DNA from: Tuctoria greenei
Lineage: Eukaryota > Streptophyta > Magnoliopsida > Poales > Poaceae
Length of the DNA stretch: 64,000 nucleotides
Assembly (NCBI GenBank): GCA_036927565.1
Contig: JAYESD010000008.1
Span: forward strand, 22,648,100-22,712,099
Direction: 5' to 3'
Shown here: positions 10,867 to 22,180 of the stretch, in pieces
Layout: the number at the start of each line of letters is the position of its first letter
How positions within the stretch are numbered: the first letter of the stretch is position 1
Program-made: the position numbers and the translations under genes
Notes under the pieces: model-generated
Database searches by the model: none
What the model was told of the DNA's origin: nothing
Seen by the model: the letters and a program-made list of their open reading frames with translations, nothing else

Positions 10867-11880
10867 TGTAACACCCCAAATTTTAACATAAGCAAAATTT
10901 GAATTTAAAATAATTTAAGCATTTAGAATTTAAACAAGAAAGTAAATAAAAATAAGGTATGGTGTGAACTATCTTGTGATTTGATGCATAGATGAGTGTT
11001 TCTAGTGATTAAAATTTAAATTTAGAAAAGAAGCATACTAACAGTGGTTTGAATTAAAGTTTGAATTAAAAGAGGAATAAAACTAATGAATTTGAATGAA
11101 AGAAACTAGTCTTTGAGCCTAAACTTAAACCTCACATGTAGCCCTCATCCCGTTTCTCAGCCCAACCCAGAACCCACATCACGTTGGCCCAGCCCACCAC
11201 ACCAGCATGTTTGTCTTATTCGTCACTCTCACTACGCAGCGGGCCCCGCAGAGTATAAATCTATCTAGATAGTAAGGCTCACGGTCATGAGCGCGCCTGG
11301 TAGTACTGCCTTGATTAGTTGGGACTGGATGAGACTGGTTGAGTTGGTAGCCGAGTGGGGTAACCTGGTGAGTTGGTAGTCGGGTGGGTAACCTGGAAGG
11401 TGGTGTGTCGGGTGGTTTAACCCGACAGTTTATACTATTATTGGTTATATGGATCATTCACCTATTAAATAGGATGCTAAGGTCAATATAGGAAATTAAG
11501 GATGCATAGAGGCTTAACCCGTGTCAGCCTTTCCTCATTGAATGACCCGCATGTCATAATTTCCCACACTTGCTGAGTACATTAGGTGCTCACGCATGCT
11601 TGCTTCCTTTTTCTCTTTGTACATGTCATGCTGCTCAGGAAAAAGATGATCAAGTGAAGATGGAGTCTAGAAGGTCACGTTCTGCCAGTCGATTTGCATG
11701 TGGCATGCCCTGGTTGTTTCCCTCTTCCGTTGATGTGCTCGTAATTGCTTTAAGGTATTTAATTGTTGATTTATACGATATAGAACTGGTTACCATATTT
11801 TGTCCTGCACGTATGATCAAACTGATCCTGGCATACATGCAGGTTTGCCCTGTTTTACATTGTGTAAAAGGGGTGTGACA
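10867..11880 (+). repeat. Right LTR, internally deleted
   Basis: About 380 bp match the left LTR (10867-11249 with 8319-8702), then the sequence jumps at GCGGGCCCCGC to a segment resembling the far end of the long LTR family (CCCACACTTGCTGAGTAC, GATCCTGGCATACATGCAG) and ends GGGGTGTGACA. Confidence 0.65.
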
Positions 11881-12750
11881 CCAATTAAATCCGCACTAAG
11901 GCTGGTCGCATCAGAAACCTCTATCTCCACCTGGATGCCAAAATAGAGGTACCGAGAATCAAATTTGTCCGCACTGGGAGACATTATGCCAGCCGCTACC
12001 GTAGAGGCCGCTACAGTTCACCTCCACATTCGGAGGTCTGACACACGATGCTATCAAAGGGATCCGAGGGAGTACAATGGCTGTTTCGCGCGCGCAGGAG
12101 GAACTCCGAGGATGCCGGCGGCGCGGCGCGGGGACGACGATGATGAGCGAGCCTGGAGATGTGGATCTGAGCGTGGGGAAGTCTTGATACGCGATGGAGA
12201 AGAACACGACGAGATGGTGGCGATGACGGGAGCCTGATTTGCTCGGATACAGCGAGATCCGTTGTGATGATGACGACGAGGAGGGAGGTGCGGGGGCCAG
12301 CGCGGCACTGGGAGCAAGGCGAGGGAGGCGGCCTTCGGGAGTGGAGAGGGAGGGGGGACGACGAGGGAGGCTTGCGGCGGTTGCCGGGGAAGGAAGCGAT
12401 GGCGGCACTGCCTCGGTCGCCGTCGCGAGGAAGGGTGAGCGGCGAGGAAATGCGGATTTGGGATGAAGAATGTCAGGAATGTTCTTTCATCTGCACGGAA
12501 TCTTCTTTTGAGCCCGAGAAAATTCTTGAAGGAGGGAGAGAAATAAAAAAGCAAAAAGAGGGGATAAAATAAAGAAAAAGGAAGAGAAAATGAATAAAAG
12601 AAAAAATAAAAATAAAGAGACAAAAGGAAAAATAGGAATAAAGAGGAAAGAGAGAAGAAGAGAAAAAAAGTTAGTTGTATTATATAATATAAAATGGATG
12701 GTAGATGATATGGAGATCCGACATAGAGGTGAATGAGTGCGAAGAATAAA
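11881..12750. other. GC-rich unassigned segment with polypurine tail
   Basis: The minus strand of 12060-12470 looks like a GC-rich plant leader or first exon (P, S and R-rich frames) but matches no family I recognise. ACCTCTATnTC occurs near 11917 and inverted near 12727, which might be weak terminal inverted repeats of a small gene-carrying transposon. The ORFs here are low-complexity and I do not call them genes. Confidence 0.3.
12528..12672 (+). repeat. Polypurine tract, about 145 bp
   Basis: An almost unbroken run of A and G on the plus strand (few pyrimidines), from GAAGGAGGGAGAG to GAGAAAAAAAG. It creates spurious F/L/S/Y-rich ORFs on the minus strand. Confidence 0.85.
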
Positions 12751-12920
12751 ATTGTAAAGATGAAAATCATTTAGAGCTTGTTTGGGTACTGTCGAAGTGT
12801 TGCAACGATATTTCCCCCGGTACTACTAAAGTGTAATTGTAAAGATGAAAAACATTTAGAGCTTGTTTGGGTACCGTCGAATTGTTGCAATGACACTTCC
12901 CCCGGTACTACTAAAGTGTA
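12751..12920. repeat. 85-bp tandem duplication across an LTR junction
   Basis: ATTGTAAAGATGAAAA...CTACTAAAGTGTA occurs at 12751-12835 and again at 12836-12920 with a few substitutions. Each copy contains flanking DNA, the start of a MITE, the target duplication GGTAC and the first 40-odd bases of the solo LTR, so the duplication happened after the LTR insertion. Confidence 0.9.
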
Positions 12921-13830
12921 GCACGCGAATGTCCTTGTTTCAGTTGGGACACGCGGAGATCAAGATCAAGATGGCGACACCAGATATTTACGTGGTTCGG
13001 GCCGCTTGAGCGTAATACCCTACTCCACGGAGTGTGTGTGAGTTGTATTATCAATTGCTAGAAAGCCTAGTCTCTGGCTCCACTTGGTGTTAGTTCCCCC
13101 TTGTATCGTGCGGCTTAGTCCTTTTATAGTCCAAGGACTGACCGTTACATCATTCGTCTGGCCTGACATGTGGCTCTGGCGTATTAAATAGCCTAATACA
13201 CTGTCTACGGGTATTAAGCGTGGTTAATAGTGTGATAACGTACCTTAATGGCTGTGTTACCTCTATTAACAGTGCTCTGATAGTGTGTTGTTAATACGGT
13301 ATTAACGACACGTAATCAAGTCTTGTAGCTACCGCTTTAACTATCCCTTTAATGTCCGTGCTGAAGGAGATCTGCCAATATATTCATTGATGAGGATCTG
13401 GAGGCCTCACACGTGGCAGCTTCGGAGCTTCCTACTGCGGGGAGGTAGCTCCGGCACCGCTGTACACATGTTAGCACCGGAGCTTCCCTCTGTTGGAAGT
13501 TAGGTCCAGGGTCATTATACACATGTTGATCGCAGAGTTTTCCTTTGTCGAGAGTTTAGCTCCGGATTTACATTACACGTGTCAATTTCTGGAGCTACCC
13601 ATATGAAGGATGCGGGTCCGGTGTAATATGACATGTGGGGCCTGAGGAGACCTTCAATTTTGACGGGTAGAACTATTTTGCGCTTCTTGTGGTATCATAG
13701 GGTACCCGATACGCTGGGTACCGACAGGTACACTCAATACAAGTGGATTGGAGTAGAAAATGAACTAACTTTCTTCTAAATCCACTCCAATCCACTTCGA
13801 TTTAAGTGGATCCACTCATATCCAAACAAG
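12777..13830. mobile_element. Small MITE (about 110 bp) split by a solo LTR
   Basis: The left end CTTGTTTGGGTAC and right end CATATCCAAACAAG are inverted. The interior has inverted AAGTGGATTGGAGT and CCACTCCAATCCACTT. Imperfect direct repeats CATTTAGAG (12768-12776) and CACTTAGAG (13831-13839) look like an 8-9 bp target duplication, suggesting a hAT or Mutator-type MITE. The Tat solo LTR is inserted 13 bp from the left end. Confidence 0.65.
12874..13726 (-). mobile_element. Solo LTR of a Tat-type Gypsy element
   Basis: CGTCGAATTG...TACCGACA, with a perfect 5-bp duplication GGTAC at 12869-12873 and 13727-13731. It shares with the intact Tat LTR the block TTTACGTGGTTCGGGCCGC, TACCCTACTCCACGG and the minus-strand TATA box near 13122. 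Four G-box-like cores (13410, 13465, 13520, 13576) are spaced 55, 55 and 56 bp. A second copy of the LTR start lies at 12790 because of the local duplication. The absence of internal sequence points to LTR-LTR recombination. Confidence 0.88.
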
Positions 13831-13839
13831 CACTTAGAG

Positions 13840-14746
13840 GTGACCGTAAAGGAGGAACATTCTTTTTAGAGATGGATTTTAAAGGTAGACGCGTGCGATG
13901 ATCTAACTTCGCTGATTTCCTCCTTCCCATTGCCAAGCCAGAGAACAACTGTCATTTTCGCCCAACAAAGTTGCATAGCGCTACACCATTGCTACTGTTG
14001 CCCTGCCTTTTCGCCGCGTTTCTGGGTAGAGCTAAATGCCACCAAGAGAAGCGCCCGGACCCCCTGTACCTTCCTAATCTCCACTCATCTGTATCTGCAG
14101 CTAATGTCCGAGATTTGGAATTCCCCCCAGCAACAGTCTTCAGGGCTCCATTCTCCGGCGCGATTTCTCATTATCGGCGCAAGTGAGTTCAATCCCTTCT
14201 ATTTCCAACTTTCTGACATACTTGAACATGGTGCTAAACCATCAAATTCGCAGAAGGGGCAGCGATGTCACCGGATTTGTAGCTTTCCCCACTGCCGGTC
14301 GTCTCCACGCTACTCACGCTGTGCCCCCGTACCTTGATTTCGGTAACCAGGCTCCCTCGCGCGGACTCAAATCCTCTATAGTAATTGTAGTGCAGTTATT
14401 GCAGCTGTCTAGTGGGCCCCATGGTCTTTGGCCCCACCAGTTAACTGCAGTTACTGCAGGGGATTTCGTTCCCCCTCACGCTCCCTTGTTGCAGTGCACG
14501 TGCTGTCAGAAGTCTACCACTGTCTCTTGCCAACTGGAGCCCGCTCTCCTGTGCGTATATTTGGAGACATCAAATGCCACCCGCCACATGTTCGACGGAG
14601 TGTTTACTGGAGATGCAAACAATTAGAATACAATCAGAATTTTGGTGTAGTAGTGCGAAAATTAAATCTGAGTCACAATCTTCACGCAATGGTCTCTGCA
14701 TTTTTACATTTAAATCTCTTCACCTAATAGTATTGTTTACAATGCA
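13840..14746. other. Unassigned, possibly gene-derived DNA
   Basis: No long ORF. Moderate-GC sequence from 13930 to 14340 has splice-like signals (CAAGTGAGTT near 14179 and TTCGCAG near 14252), but I recognise no protein family in the frames. A palindromic MITE-like element lies inside (14363-14474). Confidence 0.25.
14363..14474. repeat. Palindromic MITE-like element
   Basis: GGACTCAAATCC at the left pairs imperfectly with GGATTTCGTTCC at the right, GCAGTTATTGCAG pairs with CTGCAGTTACTGCAG, and GTGGGCCCCATGG pairs with TGGCCCCAC at the centre, making one large imperfect hairpin about 112 bp long. The target duplication is not clear. Confidence 0.5.
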
Positions 14747-14755
14747 TTTATGTTA

Positions 14756-14918
14756 GAAAAAGTCTACTTACCACCCAATCTAGCCTTAGAAAATAACACT
14801 CTAAACTACAAAACTGGGTTATTAACACACTAAACTTCCTAATACCATTTATTTTAACCCCATAGGTGGTTTACATGGGCGGTTTTGCCATTTCAGCTGC
14901 CTATGTAGTAGTCTCTCA
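14756..14918 (+). repeat. Left terminal inverted repeat of MULE
   Basis: Matches the reverse complement of 36338-36521 from AAAAAGTCTACTTACC through TTATTAACAC, AAACTTCCTAATACC and TTTCAGCTGCCTATGT. Confidence 0.85.
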
Positions 14919-15239
14919 CGGTGTCATCGATCGAATCATGCGCATGGCATTGGAAAAGATGCGAGGGGAGTTGGACCTATACACGATCGTGCGTAGGAGG
15001 CGCCAAAAGCGACGACGTGGGATCCAAGAAATCTGCTACGGACTGGAGATGAACATGGTTGACGATGCTGATGTGTTGTCGAATAGGTTGAGAGAACTAT
15101 GTATATGCAAGAAGCGCTGCCTGTCGGTGGACGAGATGGATCAGGTGGACGAGGCCGATGTCCTGACAAAGAGGTTTAGGGCACTGCAGGTGTGACAAGG
15201 AGATAGAAGAACATCAATGTGGTCCTGCGTATCTGGCAC
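14919..15239 (+). other. MULE interior, left part
   Basis: Contains an open frame to 15195 with two related segments (VDDADVLSNRLREL and VDEADVLTKRFRAL). I do not recognise the product; it may be another captured gene fragment. Confidence 0.35.
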
Positions 15240-16892
15240 TGAAAGTGCATCTAGGCTAATCACGTGGATTTTGATAATTAATAACAACACTTAATGGACT
15301 AATGAGAATAACAAGTGTAAGTACAGATGCTTGAAATATGGACAACGTTGAATGCACTCAAAAAGGAAAAAGAGAACAAAAAGGCAAAAAACTCGAAGGA
15401 TAGAATTTAGGATTTTAAATACTTTGTGTCGAGTTCAGCTACTTAGCTTGAGTGTGTTCAATGAGTCAAAATATTGAGAATCTCCTAAAAGCTCATAGTC
15501 CAAGCTAGACTAGATTGAGAGATGAGTTGAAGCATCCCTAAGGACAGGGTCAAACTTGTCCGGGTTGGAAGGCCAGACTAGTCCGGCCACATCGGATTGA
15601 TCCGATGTTAGGCGTATCAAGAGTCTCTATTTGAGTTCGTACTTGTTCGTTTGGGGATGGACTAGTCCGTGGTGAGTGTGTCTGTGTCCTTCTGGGACTA
15701 AGTCCTAAAGGAGCAGACTAGTCCGTCCTGGGGGGTTGGACTAGTCTGTTCGGGCAGACTAGTCCATTTCAGACCAGAAAAGTAGTTCGTGACTGAGATC
15801 GTACTAGTTCGTTCTGTGTCAGACTAGACCGTTTTGGACTTGAAGGTGGTTGTTGGGACTAAGTCCTAGATGGCCGCACTTGTCCGCTCTCAGGGGTCAA
15901 ACTAGTCCGGGGGGCTAGACTGGTCCGTTCTCAACCGGAACAAATAGTTCTGTGAGAGATCGGACTAGTCTGTTGTTGGACGGACTAGTCCGTGGTGTAG
16001 TAACCGTTTGAATTCAAAAGTTGGCGGAGGACTTTGTGCTTGGTCAAGGGTGACATCACTGGTTCCCACAGGCCGGACTAGTCCGGAGTCAAAGGTTGGA
16101 CTAGTCCGCACTTTTTCTGGTGGCAATGACTACTTGTCGAGATCCCTATAAAAAGGGACCCCCAGCCCCCAAAGAGACACTCTCGAACCCTAGTGCCACC
16201 ACAACCTTCCTAGAGCCATCCTATCTCTCTCTCTCAACCATTCTTGGAGTTCAAAGAGCGATTCTTCAGGATTTGTGAGTTGTAGAAGAGAGGAGAGAAG
16301 GGTTTGCTTGATCTTGAGCTCTTGGTTGATCCTCTCGGTTTGAATGATTGATTTGAGTTCGTGTGGGTGTTGATCTTCGATTTTTTGAGTTGTAAACTTG
16401 TGGGAGCCTCAGGTTGTGTGTTGCCCCACGGATTTGGTGATTACCACTGTGATTTAGTGGAAGAGTAGACGACCTTCGTGGTGGCTAAGTGAGGAAAGGG
16501 CTGAGTGAAATTGTGCCTTTCGTGGGCATCCTCAATGTGGATGTAGTCTCCTTTTGTGTGGCTGGACCACGGGATAAATCATGCGTCTTGTGTCTTTGAT
16601 TTGACTTCCTCGTTCTTCTCTAGATCAAGTTAGGTTTCCACACATTCTTCGTCTTAATCTTGTGATCCGCCTCGATCTAGTTGTTTTCACTTCGTGCATA
16701 TCCACTACTAGATTGCTAGGTTCATTTACCTTACTGTTCATCAAGTTAAGTTCGTCGAATCGCATAAAAAATATCACCTTTCCTTATGTTCAACTCCCTG
16801 ACCGGTCTAGTCCGCCCTCTGTAATTTGATTAGCTCTTACTGAGTTAAATTTCAAGTTATCCGCCTATTCACCCCCCTCTAGGCAACTTTCA
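15240..16892 (+). repeat. 5' LTR of Copia 1
   Basis: 1653 bp. The U3 part carries many copies and variants of GGACTAGTCC between 15580 and 16110. The TATA box is at 16147. It is followed by a leader with CT repeats. Confidence 0.93.
16147..16156 (+). promoter_or_regulatory. TATA box, Copia 1 5' LTR
   Basis: TATAAAAAGG in a small inverted repeat (GATCCC...GGGACC). Equivalent sites are at 34700, 39606 and 62146. Confidence 0.75.
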
Positions 16893-16893
16893 A

Positions 16894-16906
16894 TTGGTAT
16901 CAGAGC
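16894..16906 (+). promoter_or_regulatory. Primer-binding site, initiator Met tRNA
   Basis: TTGGTATCAGAGC one base after the LTR end; TGGTATCAGAGC is the known complement of the 3' end of plant initiator methionine tRNA. Confidence 0.9.
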
Positions 16907-16941
16907 ATAACTGTCTAAAAGCTTAACCACTTGGAGAGGAG

Positions 16942-19281
16942 ATGGGAGAAAACAGTGAGAACGAGATGTCGATCGTCAACACCACCGCACCGGCGAGAAC
17001 AACCACAACAGAGGACAGGGATTCAATCCTTTGCACGATAAGACCGGAGACACCACCAAGAGCGAACCAAATCATCCTCCTTTGGATGGAGAAACCGAAA
17101 ATGAAGATGAAGAAGTGAAGCGCCTTGCTGACCTTCTTCAAAATGCAAGAGATGAGGCCAAGAGGAGGAGAAAACTTGAGAAGGATAATAAGCTCAAGAA
17201 GTTCGAGGAAGACTACACGCGATATCCTTTCAAGTATGAGTTCCTCAATTCACATTCAAACTACCTTTCTATTCCAATGGGCAAATCTCCACATTTTGAT
17301 GGGACTAGCTACACTATGTGGAAGCACAACATGAAGTTGCATCTTATTTCTCTCAATACTACACTTTGGAATGTTGTTCGCACAGGTGTATATCCCCGTG
17401 GACGACGAAGAGTTGATCCCGGAACAAGAACAACTCATTCATTGCAATGCTCAAGCGGTGGTCGTGCTCATCTAAGCCTTGAACCAAGAAGAATTGAACA
17501 AAGTGGATGGGTTGGATCAAGCCAAGGAAATTTGGGACACTCTCAAGATTGCATATGAAGGCAATTGATCCGTGAGGGAAGCCAAGATTGATATGATCGA
17601 GGGGGAGCTTGGAAGATTCGCCATGGAAGAAGCTGAGACCCCTCAAGAGATGTACAAACGACTAAAAACTCTCATCAATAGGATTCGGGTGTACAGATGC
17701 AAGAAGTGGACCGAACATGAAGTGGTTAAGAGGATGATAAGAACCTTCATGCCTTGCAATGTGATGAGTCCCAACTTCCACAAGATGAGAGTCCCAACTT
17801 CCACAAGATGACTCCAGATGAGGTGCCTGGAAAGATCATCAACCACGAGATGATAGAGATGGAAGCACGCCATGTCAACGACCTTGCCAAGGTCACATCC
17901 TCCAAGAAGAAAGGCATTGCTCTCAAAGACTCACCCAAGTCCAAAGGCAAAGAGGTGCAAGCTTCAAGCAATAACGATGAAAGTGAAGGAGAAGATAGCA
18001 CCAACATGGATGAAGAGGAAATGGCCTTCTTCATCAAAAGATTCAAGAGGATGATGAGGAAAAGAAGAGGGTAAAACTATGAGAGCAAGGGCAAGGACAA
18101 GAGTAAGTCAAGACCAAGGAGGGCTTACTACAACTCTGGTGAGTATGAGCACTTCATTGTGAATTGCTCATACGAAAAGGAAGATGACAAGAAGAAGAAG
18201 ATCAAGGATGAGAAGCCTAAAGAGAGGAAGATGTTCAAGAAGAAGAAAGCACATGGGCACGCTCATGTTGGAAAGGAGTGGGACTCCAACGATGAGCCCT
18301 CCTCCGATGATGAAGCGGGAGTGGCAAACGAAAGGTTAAATCTAAACTGTCCTTGATCCATCAAAGATTAGGACTTTGATAGTGATAGTGAGAATGAATA
18401 CATGTTTGAAGGCTTAAGCAAAAGTGCTATAATTAAAATGAAAAAGCTTTCCGATGAGATTTTAGATAAGGAAGAACTTCTCAAGGAACAAGATGAATTT
18501 CTTGTCAATGAGAGGCAAAAGAATCTTAACCTTGAGAAGCTTCTTGAGCTTGAGAAGGAAAAGAACAAGGCACTTGAACTTGAACTTGCGAAATGCAAGG
18601 AGGCTTCCTCAAGCCTCAAGAGTTCAAATGTTGTGCTCCAAGATGAACTTGTGAGATTGAACAAAGCCCACAAGAGTCTTGAGTCGCAATTCGCAACTCT
18701 CAAGTCAAGTGTCCCTTCTTCTCCCTCAACAAGCTCAAACTTGCCTACAATGGAATCGGATACTAAAGCTTGCAAATGTGCTAACCTTGTGCTTGACCTA
18801 AAGAATGAACTCAACTTGGTAAATAGCAAAAGCACACCTAAGGGTGGCATGTTTGACAAGGAGAAGATCAAGTATGCAAGTAGTGCATGCATACTCGATC
18901 ACAAGATATCCCTTGATCAAAGATGGTCTTGGCTATTCAATAGGAGGAAAGCAAAATGCTAGAATTCTCAAGAATAACAAGATGCAAATCGAATTTGTCA
19001 AGGAGAGTTCATTTCAAGTCAAGAATGAACATCATGCATCTACCTCTAGTGAAAAAGTGAAATTTGACAAAAATGTCCAAAATTCTTAAAATGTCAACTT
19101 AACCATGTTTCATGACTTTGATGCATCCTATGTGCTAATGAGAAACAAACTTGGTTATACTTATGCTAAATATGTTTGGCCACACCACAAGAGCCCAAAG
19201 CCTTGTGTGCGGGTGCCCAAATGCCTTGTCACTAACCTCAAAGGACCCAACCAAGCTTGGGTGCCTAAAACCAAAGCCTAA
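16942..19281 (+). pseudogene. gag: Copia 1 gag, broken
   Basis: The start ATG at 16942 matches the gag start position of Copia 2. The gag core is readable at 17240-17370 (YLSIPMGKSP, MWKHNMKLHL). There are frameshifts near 17030 and near 17390, and a TGA at 17566-17568 in the gag frame directly before SVREAK. Copia 2 has a TGA at the same codon. The zinc knuckle at 18126-18170 has lost two cysteines (YYNSGEYEHFIVNC instead of CX2CX4HX4C). A stop at 18072 and another near 18354 follow. The C-terminal coiled-coil part is open at 18402-18962. The gag end motif WVPK is followed by TAA at 19279-19281. Confidence 0.85.
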
Positions 19282-19291
19282 ACTTGTCTTG

Positions 19292-22180
19292 TAGTCTTAC
19301 TCCTCCGGTGGTTCAAAATGGGTGCTAGATAGTGGTTGCACCAATCACATGACTGGAGCAATAAGAATATTTGTGGAGTATGAAGAAAACGAAGACTCAA
19401 GTCAAGGTATCTACTTTGGCGACAATAGTCAAGGTAAAGTACTAGGTATGGGTAAAATATCTATTTTTCCACAACATACCATTTCACAAGTCATGCATGT
19501 TGAGTCTTTAGATTATAATCTCTTATACATTTCTCAATTATGCGAAAAGGGTATAATTGCTTGTTTTCTAATGGGGGCGTGATTGTCACTAGAAGTGTTG
19601 ATAACTCGATTGTCTTCAAGGGTGTGCTCAAGGGAAAGCTTTATCTCATGGACTTCACCACGGATAAAACTCAACTCGACAAATGCTGGATTGCAAAGAC
19701 CAATATGGGGTGGTTGTGGCACCATAGGCTAGCCCATGTTGGTATGAGGAATCTTCACAAACTTCTAAAAGGCAATCATGTCCGAGATCTTAAGAATGTT
19801 GTCTTTGAGAAAGATAGGCCTAGTAGCGCGTGCCAAGCTGGGAAACAAGTCGAAGCAGCTCATCCCGCCTAGAATGTGATCACGACAAAGAGATTGGAGA
19901 TGATGCACAGCTGCTTACATAAGCATTGGCGGTAACAAATATGATTTAGTTATTATTGATGACTTTTCTTGCTTCACTTGGGTGTTTTTCTTGCATGACA
20001 AATGTGAAACACAAGGTGTCCTCAAATTTTTCTTGAGGAGAGCTCAAAATGAGTCCTTCTTGAGAATCAAGAAGATAGGAAGCAATAATGGCATCAAATT
20101 CAATAACACTCAAGTGGAAGAGTACTTGGACGAGGAGGGTATCAAGCATGAATTTTTGGCACCCTACTCACCCGAACAAAATGGGGTGGCCGAAAGAAAG
20201 AACCAAACACTAATACAGATGTCAAGGACCATGATTGATGAGTACAAGACTTCTGATAGGTTTTGGGCAAAAGCGGTCAACACCGCTTGCCATGCCACAA
20301 ACCGACTCTACCTCCATCGCCTATTGAAGAAGGCTCCATTGAACTTATAACGGGTAACAAACCAAACATCTCTTACTTTAGAGTCTTTGGTAGTAAATGT
20401 TACATTCTCAACAAGAAGCCTAGAATTTTGAAGTTCGCTTCGGAATCTGATGAAGGTTTTGTGCTTGGTTATGATTCAAATACCTACGCCTATCGTGTTT
20501 TCAACAAAACCTCCAATTGTGTTAAAATCGCACGTGACGTGGTGTTTGATGAGACTAATGGCTCCCAAGTGGAGCAAGTTGATCAATTTGTATTAGATGA
20601 AGAAGAGGCACCATGTGTTGTGTTGAGAAGGATGGCGCTTGGTGATGTAAGACCTCAAGAGCAACAAGGCCCAAGTGACTCGACTCCATCACAAGAGGTG
20701 CCCCAAGCACAAGATCAAGTCCAAGATCCCCAAGATCAACAACATGATCAAGACCACCATGATCAAGAAATGGAAGATCAAAATGGTGGCAATGGTCAAG
20801 GGGGAGACTATGAAGATGAGGGAGATGAAGAAGTCAACTCAATACCAAGTATACCACATCCAAGAGTTCATCAATGTGTTCAAAGGGATCATCCCGTTGA
20901 CAACATACTTGGAGACGTCTCCAAGGGGGTAATGACTCGCTCTCGTATGGCTAATTTTTGTGCTCACTATTCTTTTGTGTCTTCTTTGGAGCCATTTAAG
21001 GTTGAAGATGCCCTACAATATCCGGGTTGGGTGATAGCCATGTAAGAGGAGCTCAACAACTTCAAGAGGAACAAAGTATAGGAGCTCGTGAGAAGACCTA
21101 ATGTCAATGTGGTAGGCACCAAGTGGGTCTTCTGCAACAAGCAAGATGAGCATGGCGTGGTAAGAAGAAACAAAGCTAGACTCGTAGCCAAAGGATACTC
21201 TCAAGTCGAAGGTTTCAATTTTGATGAAACTTTTGCTCCCGTAGCTAGGCTTGAATCTATTTGCATATTATTGGCCTATGCTAGTCACAACGATTTCAAG
21301 TTCTATCAAATGGACGTGAAAAGCGCCTTTCTCAATGGACCGATCAAGGAGGAGGTGTGTGTGGAGCAACCGCCTGGCTTCGAGGACGATAATATACTCA
21401 AGACATCCTCAAGAAGTTTGACATGGAGAAGGCCAAGCCCATCAACATGCCAATGGTGACAAATGGACATCTCGATCTCAACCAAGACAGCCCTAGCGTC
21501 GACCAAAAGGTATACCATTCCATGATTGGATCACTCCTTTACCTTTGTGCATCTAGGCCCGATATTATGTTAAGTGTATGCATGTGTGCAAGGTTTCAAG
21601 CCGCTCCTAACGAGTGTCACTTGACAGACGTAAAGAGAATTTTGCGCTATTTAGTTCATACACCTAACCTAGGGTTGTGGTATCCCAAAGGGTCCAAGTT
21701 TAATCTCATCGGATACTCCGATGCGGATTATGCCAGATGAAAAGTGTGTAGTAAAAGTACCTTCGGGATTTGCCAATTCTTGGGTAGGTTCCTGGTATCA
21801 TGGTCATCCAAGAAACAAAATTCTATTACCCTATCCACAGTCGAAGCGGAGCATGTCGCAGCTGGAAGTTGTTGTGCACAACTTCTTTGGATGCAACAAA
21901 CTATAAGGGATTATGGTCTCAATATGAACCATATTCCACTCCTACGTGACAATGAGAGTGCCATCAAGATTGCCCATAACCCGTTGAACACTCTAGAACT
22001 AAACACATTGACATCCCGCACCATTTCTTGATAGACCATTCAATAAAGGGAGATATTGTCATTTCACGTCTGAGAATCGAAAAATAACTAGTCGATGTCT
22101 TAACCAAGCCACTAAATGAAAAACACTTTTGCGAACTTAAGAATGAACTAAATATCCTTGAGTCTCAAAATGTGGCTTGA
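19292..22180 (+). pseudogene. pol: Copia 1 pol, broken and RT-deleted
   Basis: Order typical of Copia: protease (DSGCTNHM near 19330), GAG-pre-integrase (WLWHHRLAHVGMRNLHKLL), integrase (DDFSCFTW near 19965; HEFLAPYSPEQNG), RT (KWVFCNKQDEHG, MDVKSAFLNG), RNase H (SDADYA, end near 22180). It has multiple stops and frameshifts. A deletion of roughly 350 bp at about 21390, judged against Copia 2, removes the RT catalytic YVDD block, and the second integrase catalytic aspartate is replaced by asparagine (SNNG instead of SDNG). It cannot encode active enzymes. Pol lies in the +1 frame relative to gag, directly after an in-frame TAG at 19292-19294. Confidence 0.88.

Larger units (their letters stand above)
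8319..11880 (+). mobile_element. Rearranged long-LTR non-autonomous retrotransposon (Tekay/Del-like signals)
   Basis: TGTAACACTCCAAATTTTAAC at 8319 recurs as TGTAACACCCCAAATTTTAAC at 10867, and about 380 bp after each start are nearly identical. The second copy is preceded by a polypurine tract (TTTAAGGGGGGTAGATT) and ends TGTGACA at 11880. The 10081-10866 stretch is homologous to the internal region of the 24972-33301 element read on its minus strand, and the end of the right LTR resembles that element's LTR end. The left LTR has lost its 3' end and primer site and the right LTR has lost its middle. No matching target duplication is seen (TGCAT versus CCAAT), so recombination or deletion has rearranged it. 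No gag or pol is present. Confidence 0.7.

Noticed and set aside
8319..11880. Simple intact LTR retrotransposon
   Set aside because: LTR copies differ in structure, the primer site is missing and flanks do not form a target duplication.
12054..12770. 238-codon minus-strand ORF with apparent membrane segments
   Set aside because: The F/L/S/Y-rich part is the complement of a polypurine tract; the remainder is GC-rich low complexity.
13930..14337. Host gene first exon
   Set aside because: Only weak splice-like signals and no recognisable protein similarity; left as unassigned.
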